Assembly (NCBI RefSeq): GCF_014323665.1
Contig: NZ_JABVEB010000001.1
Span: forward strand, 124,001 to 188,000
Origin: Actinomadura sp. HBU206391
GTDB lineage: Bacteria; Actinomycetota; Actinomycetes; Streptosporangiales; Streptosporangiaceae
DNA length: 64,000 nt
Direction of reading: 5' to 3'
Both the position numbers and the translations under genes were made by a program. This document shows positions 1 through 8,457 of this stretch, piece by piece. The notes under the pieces are model-generated. The model was not told the DNA's origin. It worked only from the letters and a program-made list of their open reading frames with translations, and searched no databases. Within the stretch, counting starts at the first letter, position 1. Every line of letters begins with the position of its first letter.

Positions 1-198
1 GCGAGGGGCGAGCTCGCCCACTTCGACGGCCGGAACTGGAGCCGGGCCGGCTCTCCCCCACCGCTGGGCGAGGCGGCCGTGTGGCTCGGCTCGGCCTCGG
101 CGGCGCCCCGCACGGTGTGGATGGTGGGCTCCCAGCAGACCGCCGACTCGGCACCCGCCCTGCGGCACACGTACGCGACCGATCGCGGCAAGAGCTGA
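1..198 (+). CDS. C-terminal end of an unidentified protein (partial)
   Basis: An open frame enters from the left edge and stops at TGA 196-198, giving the last 65 residues of a protein. It reads ELAHFDGRNWSRAG early on and later contains TVWMVGSQQTADS and HTYATDRGKS. The H-F-D-G-x-x-W pattern followed by a T-V-W-M-V-G strand resembles blades of secreted beta-propeller/BNR-type proteins, but 65 residues are too few to assign a family. The coding frame has strong third-position GC. Function is unknown. Confidence 0.6.
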   Translation, partial: ARGELAHFDGRNWSRAGSPPPLGEAAVWLGSASAAPRTVWMVGSQQTADSAPALRHTYATDRGKS

Positions 199-248
199 GA
201 CCTGGACCGTGCAAGCGCTCCCCGCGCACCTGACCGGCCGGGCCCTCG

Positions 249-539
249 TCAGCGGGGCATCCGGTCGGCGGTCTCGGTGACCAGCTGGTGCAGGAGCGGC
301 GTCAGCTCAGGGCGGTCCTCGAGCAGTTCGTCCAGGCGCGCCCGCCAGGCTCCGGCCTCCGCATACGTCACGTCCTCGGCTTGGAGGCGTATGCGCGTCT
401 CGGCCAGCTTGAGCTGGAAGATGACGCCGAGGTGCTCCCCCACCATCTCGCTGAGCCAGTAGTAAGCGTCGGCGTTCGCCGCTGCGGCGAAGATGCGTCC
501 GCCTTCCCAGGCGACGCGCGGCCGGTGGAGGACACCCAT
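249..539 (-). CDS. hypothetical protein, 96 residues
   Basis: A small soluble, mostly helical protein with no signal peptide or membrane segment. It starts MGVLHRPRVAWEGG and contains the helix-like stretch YYWLSEMVGEHLGVIF followed by an acidic helical C-terminal half. I do not recognise the family. There is no Shine-Dalgarno sequence before the ATG, but TAACGT lies six bases upstream on the coding strand, consistent with a leaderless transcript. It is a single gene between the cut-off frame and the lipase, facing away from the lipase. Coding potential is reasonable, function unknown. Confidence 0.55.
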   Translation of the reverse strand: MGVLHRPRVAWEGGRIFAAAANADAYYWLSEMVGEHLGVIFQLKLAETRIRLQAEDVTYAEAGAWRARLDELLEDRPELTPLLHQLVTETADRMPR

Positions 540-637
540 GGCTGGACGTTAGCCCCTGCCGCCATTGCCGACAAGACCTGATCGCGCGGACGGAATTCCA
601 GGGTCAGAAGTGAACGTGAAAAGTACTCGCATGTCTA

Positions 638-666
638 TTGACCGCTTCTCTACTCGAGGGTAACAA
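638..666 (+). promoter_or_regulatory. sigma-70-type promoter of the lipase gene
   Basis: TTGACC (638-643) is followed by a 17-base spacer and TAACAA (661-666). It lies about 60 bases before the lipase start codon in a locally AT-richer stretch. No operator-like repeat was seen beside it. Confidence 0.5.
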
Positions 667-723
667 TCCGCCTAGCGGCCGCTCCAGAGTCAGTTCTCCC
701 ACCCCCTCCCCGAGGAGCCGACC

Positions 724-1908
724 ATGAGCGCACGCGTCCGTCTCGGGCGCGCCCCGGCGATTCTGGTCGCGTTGATCGTCGTGTTCAGCATGGCGATTCC
801 GCACCGTGCCGCCACCGCCGCCGACTTCTACACCCCGCCCTCGCCCCTGCCCTCGGGCAATTCCGGTGACGTGATCCGGTCCGAGCGCATGAACTACAAG
901 GCGACCATTCCGGCGCTCGCCCGGGCGTGGCGGGTGCTCTATCTGTCCACCTCGGCCACCGGGCAGCGGATCGCCGTTTCCGGTGCGGTCATCGTTCCGG
1001 TCCTGCCCTACGGCGGACCACGCCCGATCATCGGATACGCACCGGGTTCACACGGCCTGGGTGACCAGTGCGCGCCGTCCCGGGAGATCGACGCCGGCAC
1101 CGACACCGAGGCCTCACTGATCTCGGTGCTGCTGGCCCGCGGCTGGGCGGTCGCGGTGACCGACTACGAGGCCTTGGGAACGCCAGGCGACCACACGTAC
1201 ATGGTCGGGCCCTCGGCGGGGCACGCGGTCCTCGACGTCATGCGCGCCGCCACCCGGCTGCCGGGCGCCGGGCTCAGCGCGTCGGCCCCGATGGCCGTCA
1301 GCGGCTACTCGCAGGGCGGAGGCGCCGTCGGGTGGGCCGCTCAGCTCCGCGGCGACTACGCCCCCGAACTGCCGATCAAGGGCATCGCCGCAGGCGGAAC
1401 GCCGGCCGACCTGAACGCGGTGGCGGCGAACCTCGACGGCGGTCCGGAGTTCGGCTACGTCGCCATGGCCGGCATCGGTTTCGACGCGGCCTATCCGGAG
1501 CTGCCCTTCCAGGAGCTCCTGACCCCTGAGGGCCGTGCGCTGTTCGCCGACATCCGTGACGACTGCCTCTCGGAGATCCAGAGCAAGCTGGCCGATCGCC
1601 GGATGAACGAGTTCACGACCGTGCCGGACGTGCTGAGGCTGCCCGCGTGGCAGGCCCGGCTGGCCGAGAGCAGGCTCGGCGGCGCGACCCCCCACGTGCC
1701 GATGCTGCTCTACCACGGCCTTCTGGACGTGACGATCCCCATCGCACAGGCCGGCACGCTTCGCCGCGCCTACTGCTCGCGCGGCGTCTCGGTGCAGTGG
1801 AACGTCTACCCCGCCGACCACGTGGGCACGGCGGTCCTCGGTGCGATCCCGGCGGGCGGCTGGCTGTCCGACCGGCTGGCCGGCCGCGGCGCGCCGACCA
1901 ACTGCTGA
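724..1908 (+). CDS. secreted lipase/esterase (secretory lipase family)
   Basis: An exported alpha/beta-hydrolase of 394 residues that probably hydrolyses ester or triacylglycerol substrates outside the cell. Residues 1-33 form a Sec signal peptide (basic MSARVRLGR, hydrophobic core, cleavage near ATAA). The nucleophile elbow is G-Y-S-Q-G with Ser196. Asp335 in HGLLDVTIP and His366 in YPADHVG complete the expected triad. PGSHGLGDQCAPS near residue 108 is typical of the LIP-type secretory lipases of actinomycetes. GAGGAG before the ATG is a good ribosome-binding site. The gene stands alone with its own promoter and converges on the aminotransferase remnant downstream. The exact substrate cannot be read from sequence. 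Confidence 0.85.
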   Translation: MSARVRLGRAPAILVALIVVFSMAIPHRAATAADFYTPPSPLPSGNSGDVIRSERMNYKATIPALARAWRVLYLSTSATGQRIAVSGAVIVPVLPYGGPRPIIGYAPGSHGLGDQCAPSREIDAGTDTEASLISVLLARGWAVAVTDYEALGTPGDHTYMVGPSAGHAVLDVMRAATRLPGAGLSASAPMAVSGYSQGGGAVGWAAQLRGDYAPELPIKGIAAGGTPADLNAVAANLDGGPEFGYVAMAGIGFDAAYPELPFQELLTPEGRALFADIRDDCLSEIQSKLADRRMNEFTTVPDVLRLPAWQARLAESRLGGATPHVPMLLYHGLLDVTIPIAQAGTLRRAYCSRGVSVQWNVYPADHVGTAVLGAIPAGGWLSDRLAGRGAPTNC

Positions 1909-1968
1909 CCGCGTGCGGCGGATCCGCCCATGGCCGGGTGCCGGCGCGGCGCCCGGCCGTGGGTCTCG

Positions 1969-3007
1969 CTAGATCCGGGCCCGAGACGGCGCCCGCATCG
2001 CGGCACGAGGCCATTCGCTCGACCGCCTCGGTGACCCGCTCGGGTGCGGTGGCGAAGTTCAGCCGGGCGAATCCGTGACCGGGGGCTCCGAAGTCGGGGC
2101 CGCTGGACAGGGCGACCCTGCCCCATCGCAGGAAGATCCCGGTCGGATCCTCGCCGAACAGGAGCCGGCGGCAGTCCAGCCAGGCGAGATAGGTGGCCGC
2201 GGGCGGCGAATAACCGATCTCGGGCAGGTGTTCGGCGAGCAGACCGCCGAGCGGGCGCCGGTTGCCGTCCAGGCCCGCCATGACCTCGTCCAGCCACGGC
2301 TCACCGCTGGTGAACGCGGCCCCGTCCAGCGACCCGAACGGCACATGACGTGCCTTTGGATAGGTCAGCGGCGCGTGGATCTCGTCGACCACGACCCGTA
2401 CCCCGTAACGGTCCGCGAGTTCCGCGACCGCCAGCAGTTCGGCGCGGTCGAACACGACGCCGGTCGGGTTGTGCGGGCTGCACAGCAGGTACGCGTCGGC
2501 GCCGGCGGCGAAGTCGCGTTCGAGCCGGGCGAGGTCGAGCCCGTGACCGGACGGACCGAGTGCGAGCGGGCTCTCGACGATCCGGCGGCCGATGCGCGGC
2601 AGCCAGTAGAAGAACGGCGGATATGCGGGGGTGTTCACGACGACCCGGGCGCCGGGCTCGGTCACCAGCTGGAGAGCCTCGACGATGCCCGCCATCACGT
2701 CCGGCACCAGCCGGATGCCGGCCGGATCCGGCGACCATCCGTAGCGCCGGCCGGCGAACGCGGCGAACGCCTCCGGCAGCCCCCCGGCGAACGCGTATCC
2801 GGTGTCGCCACGACGGACGGCCTCGGACAGCGCCTCCGTCACCGGTTCGGCGAGCGGTGTGTCCATCTCCGCCACCCACATCGGAAGCACGTCCGGTGGA
2901 TGCGCCCGCCACTTGGAGCTGCGCCGTTCCCGCAGCTCGGCCAGGCTGTGCAGGGTGAGGGGCCCCTTCCTCCGGCCGGTGCCGACGGTGAAACCGGTGC
3001 TGTTCAA
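1969..3007 (-). pseudogene. MalY/PatB-type aminotransferase lacking the PLP lysine, probably decayed
   Basis: The N-terminal part is a clear MalY/PatB-like class I/II PLP enzyme: PMWVAEMDTPLAEPV, TGYAF, the substrate-side NTPAYPPFF and the CSPHNPTG motif, then DEIHAPLTYP. In the family, about 55 residues carrying the S-x-S-K lysine follow. Here VPFGSLDGAAFTSG runs straight into EPWLDEVMAGLDGNRR, so that block is missing in frame near 2310. After TEAVERMAS the frame loses the family's usual end and stays open to 1613, inside the lipase. A TAG at 1971-1969 is available in the neighbouring frame, so a late frameshift is likely. As it stands the protein could not form the internal aldimine. Confidence 0.7.
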
Positions 3008-3158
3008 CGAACACGCCTCCGTTCGATGCGGCCCCGCGGCGGTGGCTGCTCATGGTGGTGCGGGTTCACGCGCCGAGTCGCCGCCGAGGCGATGGTCCAC
3101 AACCGATGCCCACCTATCGCCGTTTCTCACCACCTGACCGGCCTTCATCACGTGGTGG

Positions 3159-3189
3159 TTGACCTCGATATTGCTTGAGGTTCTAGCGT
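3159..3189 (+). promoter_or_regulatory. SoxR/MerR-type promoter of the FMN reductase
   Basis: TTGACC (3159-3164) and TAGCGT (3184-3189) are separated by 19 bases, the stretched spacer typical of MerR-family promoters. The spacer holds CCTCGATATTGCTTGAGG (3163-3180), an 18-base element with the CCTC...CTTGAGG ends of SoxR boxes. A perfect 14-base palindrome, GTCCTGATCAGGAC, follows at 3192-3205. SoxR control of an NADPH-dependent FMN reductase is known in Streptomyces, so the element fits the gene behind it. Confidence 0.6.
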
Positions 3190-3298
3190 TCGTCCTGATC
3201 AGGACACGGACGTGGCCCGTGCGGCGGACGCAGGCTTGTCGCAAGGTCACAGGCATTCGTGGTCAAGGAATCAGCATCCGTTCAGAAGGGATCCCGTC

Positions 3299-3841
3299 AT
3301 GTCCGAAGAACCGTTCCAGCTCGCGGTGTTGATCGGCAGCGTCCGGAAGGGCCGGTTCGGCCCGACCGTCGCCGACTGGTTCGTCGGCCGGGCCGAGCAG
3401 CGCGGCGACATGAAGGTCGATGTCGTCGACCTGCTCCACACCGAGATACCGAGTGCCGACTTCACCTCCCGCGTCGGCGCCACGGACGCCTTCGTCGTCG
3501 TCACACCGGAGTACAACCACGGCTATCCGGGAGAGTTGAAGCTCGCCATCGACTCGGTGAACCGGGAGTGGCACGCCAAACCGGTCGGCTTTGTGTCGTA
3601 CGGCGGGCTGTCCGGCGGCCTGCGGTCGGTCGAACAGCTTCGAGCCGTCTTCGCCGAGCTCCACACGGTCACGGTCCGCGAGACGGTGAGCTTCCACAAC
3701 TCACGGGTCAACTTCGACGAGAAGGGCGACCCTCGCGACCCCGAGGCCGTGAACGCGGCGGCCGGTGTCCTTCTCGACCAACTGGCGTGGTGGGCGCACG
3801 CGCTGCGCGAGGCGCGGGCGGCCCGTCCCTACGGCACCTGA
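3299..3841 (+). CDS. NADPH-dependent FMN reductase-like flavoprotein
   Basis: A 180-residue flavodoxin-fold oxidoreductase expected to reduce FMN or a quinone with NADPH. The phosphate-binding loop is LIGSVRKGRFG near residue 10. The family signature PEYNHGYPGELKLAIDS sits mid-protein, followed by the KPVGFVSYGGLSGG loop that contacts the flavin and subunit interface. The ATG at 3299 is chosen because AGAAGGGA precedes it at the right distance; the in-frame extension to 3212 would overlap the promoter region. A SoxR-like box in a 19-base promoter spacer lies about 115 bases upstream, suggesting induction by redox-cycling compounds. The gene is monocistronic and divergent from the aminotransferase remnant. 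Confidence 0.85.
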   Translation: MSEEPFQLAVLIGSVRKGRFGPTVADWFVGRAEQRGDMKVDVVDLLHTEIPSADFTSRVGATDAFVVVTPEYNHGYPGELKLAIDSVNREWHAKPVGFVSYGGLSGGLRSVEQLRAVFAELHTVTVRETVSFHNSRVNFDEKGDPRDPEAVNAAAGVLLDQLAWWAHALREARAARPYGT

Positions 3842-3868
3842 TCTCGCGCTCCGTCGGCCACGTGCCCC

Positions 3869-4645
3869 TCACGCATCGCGCAGCCGGAGCAGCAGCCCGC
3901 CGGTGAGAAGTGCCGCCGCGGCCCAGGCGGTGAGTACGCCGAGGCCCGCCCATGGGTCGAGGGGCAGGTCGGTGAGATCGATGGTGGCCTGAATGGTGAG
4001 CCCGGCGTTCATGGGCGAGATCCTCCACAGCAGCCGCTGCCAGTCCGGATCGCGGATCATGCTGCCGATGATCGGGAAGAGGTAGAGCACGCCGAGCACG
4101 GCACCGATGGCCGCGGCGGAGTCCCGTACTGCGGCGGCGATGCCGAGGCTGAGCAGGGCGATCAGGACGAGGTAGAGGACCGAGCCTGCGGCCGCGCGCA
4201 GCGTCGGCCCGTCGGCCAGTGACAGAGGAGGGTAGCCGTGCGCGAGGGTGAAACCGTTGCCGGGCAGGATGAGCCGCCCCGCCAGCACGGACGCGAGCAC
4301 GGCGATGATCCCCGCGGCCATTGTGAGGCCGATCAGGACGGCGGCCTTGGCGGCCAGCACGGTGGCCCGGCGCGGCATCGCGGTGAGGGTCGTGCGGATC
4401 ATGCCGGTGCTGTACTCACCGCTGATCGCCAGTACGGCCAAGATGGCGACGATCGCCTGGCTCACCTGGATGCCCATGAGGCTGAGCTTGACGGCATCGT
4501 AGTTGCAGCGTGCCGACGTGCAGGTCGCGGTCGCGGCCGCCGCGGCGCTCACGGCGGCGGTCAGCGCGACGAGGGCGAGCAGCAGCCAGGCGGCGCCTGT
4601 CACGGTGCGCACTTTCGTCCATTCCGCGTGCAGTTCCGGTCTCAT
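3869..4645 (-). CDS. ABC transporter permease (ABC-2 type)
   Basis: Membrane protein of 258 residues with about six hydrophobic segments, beginning MRPELHAEWTKVRTVTG. The HAEWTKxRT motif is shared by actinobacterial ABC-2 permeases of this type. A short extracellular loop after the first helix contains two cysteines (ATCTSARCNY) that could form a disulfide. Its ATG overlaps the TGA of the upstream permease as ATGA, so the two are translationally coupled. With the ATPase further upstream it forms a three-gene exporter, substrate unknown. The start at 4645 is preferred because the longer open frame runs antisense-like through the neighbouring permease. Confidence 0.82.
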   Translation of the reverse strand: MRPELHAEWTKVRTVTGAAWLLLALVALTAAVSAAAAATATCTSARCNYDAVKLSLMGIQVSQAIVAILAVLAISGEYSTGMIRTTLTAMPRRATVLAAKAAVLIGLTMAAGIIAVLASVLAGRLILPGNGFTLAHGYPPLSLADGPTLRAAAGSVLYLVLIALLSLGIAAAVRDSAAAIGAVLGVLYLFPIIGSMIRDPDWQRLLWRISPMNAGLTIQATIDLTDLPLDPWAGLGVLTAWAAAALLTGGLLLRLRDA

Positions 4646-6207
4646 GCGTCCCTCCGGCGCAGCAGGAGGACGGCCGAGCCGAGAGCGAGCGCGGTGTAGC
4701 CACAGAGCACGGCGAAGCCGGCCCACGGCGCCAGCGGGTAGTAGCCCATCTGCGGCGCGTAATGGCTGATCACCTGCGGGTATTCCGGAATGCTCTGCTG
4801 GATCGCGAAGCCGGCGGCCGGGGTCAGCCGCAGCAACCACTGCGCCGCGCCCTCGGGCAGAACGGAGATGGTCGCGAGCATGTAGGGGAGGACGATCACC
4901 ACGACGGCGGTGATGACCGCCATCGCACTGCGCCGGAACAAGGCGCCGAGCGCGAGGGCGAAGACGGCGGCGACGGCGAGCAGCGCCGCGGTGCCGACCA
5001 CTACCCGCAGCTCGGTGAGGGGGGTGACGGGGAGGACATAGTTGCCGTTGGAGCGCAGGATCCGCGTGCACACCGGGACCGCGACGCCGGCGGCGGCCAG
5101 CCCTGCGACGAAGGTGACCGTGCCCATCACCATCGCCTTCGCCGCCAGCACCCGGCCTCGCCGCGGGTCGGCGAGCAGCGTGGTACGGATCAGGCCCCGT
5201 CGGTATTCGGCGGTGACGAACAGCACCGCCACGACGATCACCACGATCAGCCCGGTGAAGACGCCGCCGAGAGTGCGCTCGATGGCCTGACCGTCCTCGG
5301 CCCCGAGTGGTCCGATGTCGCCGGTCCCGGTCACGGTGAGCGTGCCGCCGGACTGCTCGAGCCCGTTCGGGCGATGGAAACGCTCCCAATCGGTCATTTC
5401 TGGGCTGTCCCCTACCTCGACGCGGCTCCACGCACCGCCGGCCGCCTTGCCCTGCAGGGTGACCTGGTCGAAGACCGCCGTGGTCTGGGTGAAGCGCATT
5501 TGTCCTCTGCTCCCACCGAGCCCGACCCGCTCCACCGTCAGATCGCCGGGCGAGTTGGCGAAGAGCCCCACCCGCACCGTCGCCGGCAGCCCGGCCAGGC
5601 GAGCCGTGCCGACCTTGGTCCACTGCTTGCCGTCGGTCGACTCGTAGCCGGTGAGCGTGTCACCGGAGCGGGTCAGCCGCAGCCATCGCGGGGATGCCGC
5701 CGAGACACCGCCCGGTCGGCCGGCCGTGTCGTGCGTGAAATCGTGCTGCATCCGCACCCCGTGCTCGCCGGTGAGCATCACCGCCGCGTAGGCCGAGCCC
5801 GGTTCGGTGCTCTGCTTGATGATGATCCCGGCCTTCGCCCACGGCACCAGGCCGGGAACGAGCTGGTCGTGGTTCGGCGGAGGATAGGTGATGATGCCGG
5901 TCATTGAGGTCAGGCGGGCGGTGATGCTTCCGTCTCCGGCCAGTGGCTGGTGCACGAAGTAGAACCTGTCGTTCACCGCTTCGCCGCCCGGCCCCACCGG
6001 CGGGGTGGGGCAGGGACCTTCGGGGCATGACGTGTGACTGCCTGCCGCGGTGAGCAGCCCGAGCAGCACGGTGAGCAGCGCCGCGACCACCATGGCGATC
6101 ACCCAGCCGCGGACCGTCCGGAATTTGGTCCATTCCGCGTGCAGCAGGCGCGCCATGCCACCGCGCCCGGCCCGCAGGTCCGAGCGGTCGGGAATCGTGG
6201 TGCTCAT
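4642..6207 (-). CDS. ABC transporter permease with a large extracellular beta-sandwich domain
   Basis: A 521-residue ABC-2 permease. Cytoplasmic LLHAEWTKFRTVRGW leads into a first membrane helix (about residues 35-55). About 240 residues of predicted extracellular sequence follow, and then the remaining five or so helices. The extracellular part contains AKAGIIIKQST, SPRWLRLTRSGDTLTGYES and DGKQWTKVG, the strand pattern of DUF1349/concanavalin-like sugar-binding sandwiches. Ordinary paralogues, such as the neighbouring 258-residue permease, lack it. ATGA overlaps at both ends join it to the ATPase and to the second permease. The domain suggests an external ligand or cell-wall contact; the substrate is unknown. 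Confidence 0.82.
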   Translation of the reverse strand: MSTTIPDRSDLRAGRGGMARLLHAEWTKFRTVRGWVIAMVVAALLTVLLGLLTAAGSHTSCPEGPCPTPPVGPGGEAVNDRFYFVHQPLAGDGSITARLTSMTGIITYPPPNHDQLVPGLVPWAKAGIIIKQSTEPGSAYAAVMLTGEHGVRMQHDFTHDTAGRPGGVSAASPRWLRLTRSGDTLTGYESTDGKQWTKVGTARLAGLPATVRVGLFANSPGDLTVERVGLGGSRGQMRFTQTTAVFDQVTLQGKAAGGAWSRVEVGDSPEMTDWERFHRPNGLEQSGGTLTVTGTGDIGPLGAEDGQAIERTLGGVFTGLIVVIVVAVLFVTAEYRRGLIRTTLLADPRRGRVLAAKAMVMGTVTFVAGLAAAGVAVPVCTRILRSNGNYVLPVTPLTELRVVVGTAALLAVAAVFALALGALFRRSAMAVITAVVVIVLPYMLATISVLPEGAAQWLLRLTPAAGFAIQQSIPEYPQVISHYAPQMGYYPLAPWAGFAVLCGYTALALGSAVLLLRRRDA

Positions 6208-7136
6208 CGCGACGCCTCCTGTCCTGTGACGGCGCGGAATTCGGCCGCGTCCCGGGTGAGCTCCAGGTAGGCCTCCTCGAGCGTCGCGCGGTGGGCCGCC
6301 ACCTCGAAGAACGGCACCGCCCTCGCACCGAGGAGCGCCACCACTCTCTCCGCCGCCAGCCCGGACAGCGTCAGCGTGTCGTCGCCGAGGGCGGCGACGG
6401 TGGCCCCCGCGTGCTCCAGCACCCTCGCCGCCTCCGACGGCGCCGTGGTACGGAGCGTCACCCGGTCGCCCGACACCGCGGCGAGCAGCTCCGCCACGCC
6501 GGCGTCGGCGATGACCTTGCCGCGGCCCACCACCACCAGATGGGCGGCGGTGTCCTGCAGCTCACTCATCAGATGGCTGGACACCAGTACGGCGCGGCCC
6601 TGCCCGGCCAGCTCGATGAGGAAGGCGCGCATCCACACGATGCCTTCGGGGTCCAGGCCGTTGAACGGCTCGTCCAGAATGATCACTGGCGGGTCGCCGA
6701 GCAGTGCGGCGGCGATTCCGAGCCGCTGCCGCATGCCCAGCGAATAGCCGCCCGCCTTCCGCCGGGCCGCCTGCCGCAGACCGGCCTGCTCGATCACCTC
6801 ATCGACCCGCTCGGTGGTCAGCCCCTGGGAATGCGCCAGCCACAGCAGGTGGTTGCGGGCGGAGCGGCTCGGCTGCAGCGCCGCGGCGTCCAGCAGGGCC
6901 CCGACGTGGCTCAGCGGGCAACGCAGGCTCTGGTACGGCCGCCCGCCGATCAGCGCGCTGCCCTCATCGGCCGCGTCCAGGCCGAGGATCACCCGCATCG
7001 TGGTGGACTTGCCCGCCCCGTTGGGGCCGACAAAGCCGGTGACGTGCCCCGGCTGCACCGAGAACGACATCCCGTCCAGTGCCACGGTCGGCCCGAAACG
7101 TTTGCGCAGGCCGTTGACTTCGATGGTTGCTTCCAT
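6204..7136 (-). CDS. ABC transporter ATP-binding protein
   Basis: A 310-residue ATPase of the multidrug/antibiotic exporter type (CcmA-like). It has Walker A GPNGAGKST, a Q-loop region at LSHVGALLDA, signature YSLGMRQR, Walker B VIILDEPFNGLDP and the switch SSHLMSELQDTA. The C-terminal 80 residues form the small regulatory domain usual in this family. ATG 7136 begins MEATIEVNGLRKRFG, the normal family start; the open frame upstream has no family similarity. It is the first gene of the three-gene exporter operon and is divergent from the sensor kinase gene across about 110 bases, so the two-component system probably regulates it. Confidence 0.9.
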   Translation of the reverse strand: MEATIEVNGLRKRFGPTVALDGMSFSVQPGHVTGFVGPNGAGKSTTMRVILGLDAADEGSALIGGRPYQSLRCPLSHVGALLDAAALQPSRSARNHLLWLAHSQGLTTERVDEVIEQAGLRQAARRKAGGYSLGMRQRLGIAAALLGDPPVIILDEPFNGLDPEGIVWMRAFLIELAGQGRAVLVSSHLMSELQDTAAHLVVVGRGKVIADAGVAELLAAVSGDRVTLRTTAPSEAARVLEHAGATVAALGDDTLTLSGLAAERVVALLGARAVPFFEVAAHRATLEEAYLELTRDAAEFRAVTGQEASR

Positions 7137-7245
7137 GCGTTCGGTTGTACGGATACCGCCATAACGTGGGCCGAACGGAGACCGTAATGTCGTTGTTAGG
7201 TCCGGGGCGGCATCCTGGGGGTCAGCACGGAACGGGAGAGGACTG

Positions 7246-8457
7246 ATGGGGATTCCGCGACGTCCGGCGCTGCCGCGCCGCACTGTACGGCAGCGCTTCA
7301 CCGCCCTGTACGGCGCCTTGTTCCTGCTGTCCGGCGCCGGGCTGCTGACCATCGCGTACCTCGTGACCTCCGGATCGATGAGCTCCTCCCGGAGCGCGCC
7401 CTTCCAAAACCCTCCGCGCCCGCAGTCGTCGCTCGCGGCCGCCCAGGAGCACATCGCCCGGCTGCAGGAGCAGCTGTCCCGGCAACAGACGGCCCAATCG
7501 CGTCAGCTCCTGCTCGGATCGGTGGTGGCGCTCGCCGTCATGGCCGTGGTGTCGGTCGTGCTGGGCCGGATCGTCGCGGGCCGGGTGCTGCGCCCGCTGC
7601 GGATGATGACCACGGCCACGCGGCGGATCTCCGCCGACAACCTGCACGAACGGCTGGCCGTACCCGGCCCCGCCGACGAGGTGAAGGATCTCGCCGACAC
7701 CATCGACGGACTGCTGGAACGGCTCGAGGGCGCCTTCACCGCTCAACGCCGCTTCGTCGCCAACGCCTCCCACGAACTGCGCACCCCGCTGACCACCATG
7801 CGCGCGTCACTGGACGTCGCCGTGGCCAAACCGGAGCCCGTACCGCCCCAGACCATCGCCCTGGCCGACCGGCTGCGAACCGAACTCGACCAGGTCGATC
7901 GGCTCCTGGACGGCTTCCTCATGCTCGCCCGCACGCAACACGGCGCCCTCCCCGAACCCGCGACACTCTCGCTCGGCAGCGTCGTGTCCGCGGCACTGGC
8001 CTCCCGGGCCGCCGACATCGGCGCCAGGGACCTGACCGTGCACGACGCCATCCGCCACGACGGCGCGCTGGTGCGGGGCAGCCGGACGCTCCTGGGTCGG
8101 ATGGTCGACAACGTGATCGACAACGCGATCGGCCACAACCACGACGGCGGCTGGATCCGCGTCGCCGCCGGTACCGAGGGCGCGACCGCGAGCCTGGTCG
8201 TCGAGACCGGCGGGCAGGTTCTCGACCAGCGGCAGGTCGCGCAGCTGGCCCAGCCCTTCCGCCGGCTCGGCGCCGACCGGACCAACGCAGGCGACGGGGC
8301 AGGGCTCGGGCTGTCGATCGTGGCGGCCATCGCCACGGCGCACGGCGGCACCCTCGACCTGCGTGCCCGACCCGAAGGCGGCCTGCTGGTCGGCATCTCG
8401 CTGCCCCTGGCGGCCCACCCGGTGGCCGGCCCCGGGCGGGCAGGTGCCCAGGCGTGA
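7246..8457 (+). CDS. two-component sensor histidine kinase
   Basis: A 403-residue membrane kinase. The first helix is at about 20-41, a short glutamine-rich extracellular loop follows, and the second helix is at about 88-110. A HAMP domain (to about 160), HisKA and HATPase domains come next. The phosphorylated residue is His176 in the H-box FVANASHELRTPLTT. The N-box is MVDNVIDNAIGHNHDG and the G-box GDGAGLGLSIV. GGAGAGGA precedes the ATG. The response regulator gene overlaps its stop codon. The loop is small (about 45 residues), as in kinases that sense membrane stress or act with an ABC transporter, and the exporter operon lies immediately divergent. Confidence 0.92.
   Translation: MGIPRRPALPRRTVRQRFTALYGALFLLSGAGLLTIAYLVTSGSMSSSRSAPFQNPPRPQSSLAAAQEHIARLQEQLSRQQTAQSRQLLLGSVVALAVMAVVSVVLGRIVAGRVLRPLRMMTTATRRISADNLHERLAVPGPADEVKDLADTIDGLLERLEGAFTAQRRFVANASHELRTPLTTMRASLDVAVAKPEPVPPQTIALADRLRTELDQVDRLLDGFLMLARTQHGALPEPATLSLGSVVSAALASRAADIGARDLTVHDAIRHDGALVRGSRTLLGRMVDNVIDNAIGHNHDGGWIRVAAGTEGATASLVVETGGQVLDQRQVAQLAQPFRRLGADRTNAGDGAGLGLSIVAAIATAHGGTLDLRARPEGGLLVGISLPLAAHPVAGPGRAGAQA

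Noticed and set aside
1613..1968. C-terminal fusion domain of the aminotransferase
   Set aside because: The extra residues are Arg/Pro/Ser-rich antisense of the lipase gene, which is clearly coding on the plus strand.
3869..5623. A 584-residue permease starting at 5623
   Set aside because: The first 325 residues are an out-of-frame reading of the neighbouring permease. The ATGA overlap at 4645 gives the true start.
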